Assembly (NCBI GenBank): GCA_017640485.1
Contig: JAEPQP010000001.1
Location: forward strand, 41,453-105,452
From: Phycisphaerales bacterium
Lineage (GTDB): Bacteria; Planctomycetota; Phycisphaerae; Phycisphaerales; UBA1924
Length of the DNA: 64,000 nt
Reading direction: 5' to 3'
In this document: positions 60,646-64,000 of the stretch, piece by piece
Position numbering within the stretch: the first letter of the stretch is position 1
How the letters are laid out: each line of letters starts with the position of its first letter
Made by a program: the position numbers and the translations under genes
Notes under the pieces: generated by a model
Database searches by the model: none
Told to the model about the DNA's origin: nothing
The model's input: the letters and a program-made list of their open reading frames with translations, nothing else

Positions 60646-62625
60646 ATGCCCACAAGTTCTCGCCTCGTTCGACCCGTGTTTACGCTCAAATCAATCCGGG
60701 TCCATGCGTTGTGCGCTCTTCTCCCGATGAGCGCGACCGGATTGCTTGCTGCTGACGAGCCAACTACGCTCGCTGAGATCAAAGCCGCGTTCCAGAACGC
60801 CGCGGGTCCGGATGTGACTCCGATCTCAGGGCTCGCAGAACCCGAGAAGATGCTCGAAGGCGAGGTCGGGCTTTCCGGTTTCCCACCGCTCTGGACCCCC
60901 AGCGCCCCGCTCCAGAACCCGTTCTCTGAGTCCAAGCGCGTGCTCGGAAAGATCCTCTTTTGGGATGAACAACTCTCGAGCGACAACACCATGTCCTGCG
61001 GCACATGCCACATCGGAACCGAGGGCGGCGGAGATCCGCGCGACGGGGTCAATCCCGGGTTCGACCAGACCTTCATGACCGCGGATGATGTCTTCGGATC
61101 CTTCGGGGTCCGTGACATGGACGAGCAAGGGAACTACGACCGGAACGACTCGTTTGGTCTTGATCCGCAGGTGACTCCGCGTGTCGCGCAGTCCAACATG
61201 ATGGGGATGTTCGCCGGGAGTCTGTTCTGGGACGGACGATCCGAGCTCAACTTCATCGATCCAGAAACCGGCCAACTCCTCTTCCAATCAGGAGTCGCGG
61301 GACTCGAGATCCAAGCCACCGCGCCGATCATCAATGATGTCGAGATGGCGCACGAGGGGCGCACCTGGGATCAGGTCCGCGACAAACTCAATACCTCTCG
61401 ACCGCTCGCGCTCTCCGACAACATCCCTCAGGACATGATGGACGCTGTTCAAGACGGTGCGTCCTACGGCGATCTCTTCGAGGACGCGTTCGGTGACCCC
61501 GAGATCACCGCTGTCCGGATCGCGTTTGCGCTCGCGACTTACCAGCGCACACTCATCCCCAACGAGACACCATTCGATTTCTGGAACGACGGCGATACAG
61601 ACGCGCTGACTCCCGATCAGGTCGAGGGTTTGCAGATCTTCCAAGCGTCAAGATGCGGATTCTGTCACGCGGCGCCGACCTTCAGCAACTTTGACATGAT
61701 GGCCGACGGGGTCCGGCCGTCATTCGAGGACATCGGACGCCAAGCCGTGACCAAGCGGAGCTCGGATCGCGGGAAGTTCAAGACCGCGTCGATCCGCAAC
61801 ATGAGTCTGCGAGGCCGACTCATGCACAACGGACGATTGGCTGATGTGGATGACATCTTCGATTTCTACGGCCACCGCAACGGGCTGTCGCCGTTCTTCG
61901 CAGATGCCAATGGGCTTGTCCAGAGCCCGATTCTTTTCAATCCTGACGCTGAAGCGAAGATCAAGGACTTCCTGGTCAACGGGCTGACCGACCCACGCGT
62001 TGCCAATGAAACCTTCCCGTTTGATCGACCTCATCTCTACTCTGAGCACGACACCCCGAACCCAGCGGTCATTGGTGCCAGCGATTTTGGTTCCGGCGGT
62101 TTCACACCAATTATGATCGCGGCTGTGCCTCCGAACCTTGGGAACAACGACTTCAAGCTCGGGATCGATTTCGCACTCGGCGGAGCCCAAGCATGGGTCG
62201 CGGTCTCTGAGAACGCACCAATCGACGGCGTCGTTGCCAGCGATGAGCTGCTCGGACCGATCAATCTCTCAGGGATGGGCAGCGGGAACGGGTACGGCAC
62301 GATGCCCTACCCGATCAGCAACGACCCGACCCAGATCGGAAAACGCCTCTACATGCAATGGATCGTGACCGATCCAGCCGGGAATGAAGGCGAGGTCCGA
62401 TCCCAGATCGCGCAGGTCGACATCTTCTGCACCGAATCGACTCCCTGCACGATCGAGTGCGTCGCGGACTTCAACGCCGACGGCTTATCGGACTTCTTTG
62501 ATATCTCCGCATTCCTGAGTGCGTTCAGCATGCAGAACCCAGCCGCGGACCTGAGTCCTGATGGGGTCTTCGATTTCTTTGATATCTCAGAGTTCCTAAC
62601 AGGGTTCGCACAAGGCTGCCCATAA
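60646..62625 (+). CDS. Di-heme cytochrome c peroxidase-like protein with dockerin tail
   Basis: Two CxxCH motifs (MSCGTCHIG, CGFCHAAP); KILFWDEQLSSDNTMSCGTCH; tail LSDFFDISAFLSAF...FDFFDISEFLTGFAQGCP. Confidence 0.85.
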   Translation: MPTSSRLVRPVFTLKSIRVHALCALLPMSATGLLAADEPTTLAEIKAAFQNAAGPDVTPISGLAEPEKMLEGEVGLSGFPPLWTPSAPLQNPFSESKRVLGKILFWDEQLSSDNTMSCGTCHIGTEGGGDPRDGVNPGFDQTFMTADDVFGSFGVRDMDEQGNYDRNDSFGLDPQVTPRVAQSNMMGMFAGSLFWDGRSELNFIDPETGQLLFQSGVAGLEIQATAPIINDVEMAHEGRTWDQVRDKLNTSRPLALSDNIPQDMMDAVQDGASYGDLFEDAFGDPEITAVRIAFALATYQRTLIPNETPFDFWNDGDTDALTPDQVEGLQIFQASRCGFCHAAPTFSNFDMMADGVRPSFEDIGRQAVTKRSSDRGKFKTASIRNMSLRGRLMHNGRLADVDDIFDFYGHRNGLSPFFADANGLVQSPILFNPDAEAKIKDFLVNGLTDPRVANETFPFDRPHLYSEHDTPNPAVIGASDFGSGGFTPIMIAAVPPNLGNNDFKLGIDFALGGAQAWVAVSENAPIDGVVASDELLGPINLSGMGSGNGYGTMPYPISNDPTQIGKRLYMQWIVTDPAGNEGEVRSQIAQVDIFCTESTPCTIECVADFNADGLSDFFDISAFLSAFSMQNPAADLSPDGVFDFFDISEFLTGFAQGCP

Positions 62626-62663
62626 CGACTGTGGCGCGATCGAAACTCGATGGTCTTGCTCGA

Positions 62664-62695
62664 ATCCCCGATTTCTGTGCAACCGCGGGGTTTTT
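62664..62695 (+). terminator. Weak terminator-like hairpin after the peroxidase gene
   Basis: CCCCG...CGGGG with TTTTT; long loop. Confidence 0.35.
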
Positions 62696-62814
62696 AGCCC
62701 GAAATTATATGGCGTAGGCACTCGCCTGCGTGTACGCTGTATATCCAACGGACATTTCAGTCCACACCAACCTGTCACAAGATCAAGATCACTGCGATCT
62801 GGAGGAGACGATCG

Positions 62815-64000
62815 ATGAAGCATCTACTGAGTGCGTGTGTGCTCGCTGCCGGCGCGACAACCGCCGCCCAAGCCCAGTTGACAACCCAAAGCTTTGTGAA
62901 CGGACTGGATCGCCCAGTCTTCATCACCCACGCCAACGACGGCTCGGGACGAGTCTTCATCATCGAGCAAGAGGGCGCTATCCGTGTCGTCGATTCCGAT
63001 GGGAACCTGCTCGCGACCCCGTTCCTCGACATCGACCCAATCGTCGTCGGCGGCACCAGCGGCGGCAACGAGCAGGGCATGCTCGGGCTCGCGTTCCACC
63101 CAGACTACTCCACCGACGGCGCCGACGGTGAAGGCAAGTTCTATGTCAACTACATCGGTTCAGGATCCGACACCTATGTCGTCGAGTACGAAGTGCTCGC
63201 ATCAGATCCAAACCTTGCCAACCCGGCAACCGCACGCTTGGTCATGAAGGTCGATCAACCATTCGGCAACCACAACGGCGGCTGGCTCGGATTCGGACAA
63301 GACGGCTACCTCTATGTCGCACTCGGTGACGGCGGATCAGGCAACGACCCAGGAAACCGTGCCGCAAATCTCGGGAACTACCACGGCAAGATGCACCGCA
63401 TCGACATCGACTCCCAAGATGATTTCCCAGGCGACAACGATCACAACTACGCGATCCCATCGGACAACCCGTTCATCGGGACCGCTGGTGCGCTCGAATC
63501 CATCTGGCACTACGGGCTCCGCAACCCATGGCGCTCGAGCTTTGACAAAGAGAACGGCGATCTCTGGATGGCAGATGTCGGACAGAGCGCACGCGAAGAA
63601 GTCAACCACGACATCGGCAACGAGGGTGGCAAGAACTACGGCTGGCGCTGCCGCGAAGGGAGCATCGGGACCGGACTCGCGTGTGGATCAACCGGATTCG
63701 TTGACCCAGTCCACGACTACTCCCGCTCAGGAGGCAACTGCTCCGTCACCGGCGGATATGTCTACCGCGGCTGTGAACTCGGTGAAGACTTCCAAGGACT
63801 CTACTTCTTCGGCGACTACTGCGGCGGCTCGGTCTGGACGCTCGATCCAGACAACGGGTACTCCCGTTCAACCCGGTTCAACTTCGGGTTCGGTCTCTCT
63901 TCATTCGGTGAAGACGAAGCCGGGGAACTCTACATCGCTGACCTCTTCGGCGGCGAAGTCTTCCGCATCGTGAACCCAAGCGCCGCTGACGACAACGACA
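62815..64000 (+). CDS. PQQ-dependent sugar dehydrogenase-like (glucose/sorbosone dehydrogenase) protein, 3' truncated by window edge
   Basis: MKHLLSACVLAAGATTAAQAQLTTQSFVNGLDRPVFITHANDGSGRVFIIEQEGAIRVVD...GLRNPWRSSFD...ADVGQSAREEVNHD; GGAGGA RBS. Absent from the ORF track because it has no stop inside the window. Confidence 0.85.
   Translation, partial: MKHLLSACVLAAGATTAAQAQLTTQSFVNGLDRPVFITHANDGSGRVFIIEQEGAIRVVDSDGNLLATPFLDIDPIVVGGTSGGNEQGMLGLAFHPDYSTDGADGEGKFYVNYIGSGSDTYVVEYEVLASDPNLANPATARLVMKVDQPFGNHNGGWLGFGQDGYLYVALGDGGSGNDPGNRAANLGNYHGKMHRIDIDSQDDFPGDNDHNYAIPSDNPFIGTAGALESIWHYGLRNPWRSSFDKENGDLWMADVGQSAREEVNHDIGNEGGKNYGWRCREGSIGTGLACGSTGFVDPVHDYSRSGGNCSVTGGYVYRGCELGEDFQGLYFFGDYCGGSVWTLDPDNGYSRSTRFNFGFGLSSFGEDEAGELYIADLFGGEVFRIVNPSAADDND

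Noticed and set aside
1363-62625. Dispersed GTCGAAGAAGTC-type DNA repeats as a possible CRISPR or mobile repeat
   Set aside because: They are the coding sequence of the FFDIS dockerin repeats; no regular spacers.

Overview
This 64-kb window looks like a bacterial chromosome segment, most likely Planctomycetota and possibly Phycisphaerae-like. The lineage is inferred from the many secreted proteins ending in a double FFDIS...GCP dockerin-like tail, PEP-CTERM-like proteins, and planctomycete-style housekeeping genes. Recognisable core genes: transketolase (5' truncated), lpdA, clpC, recR, rpoN, lptB, cysS, ybeY, dxr, RNase E/G, ptsI and rho. Accessory content: nine dockerin-tailed secreted proteins in two clusters (about 1.3-14.7 kb and 57.3-62.6 kb), one of them a di-heme cytochrome c peroxidase; a PEP-CTERM paralog pair with a third truncated remnant; a four-gene LptF / ArnT-like / PAP2 / LptG-type operon; sulfotransferases with an O-GlcNAc-transferase-like gene; and a small HMA lipoprotein / Cys-rich protein / outer-membrane barrel cluster. 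The ORF track misses the PQQ-type sugar dehydrogenase that runs off the right edge. No tRNA, rRNA, CRISPR array or transposase was seen. Best leads: (1) a recurrent TANNNT-N5/6-ATG start architecture without Shine-Dalgarno in about eight genes, suggesting leaderless mRNAs; (2) dockerin tails that resemble those of neighbouring genes although the N-terminal domains are unrelated, suggesting tail conversion; (3) the putative metal-handling cluster at 32.0-33.7 kb; (4) a fused NTPase-like/deoxyribosyltransferase-like protein at 23.8-24.9 kb. All family calls are from reading motifs by eye; no searches were run.
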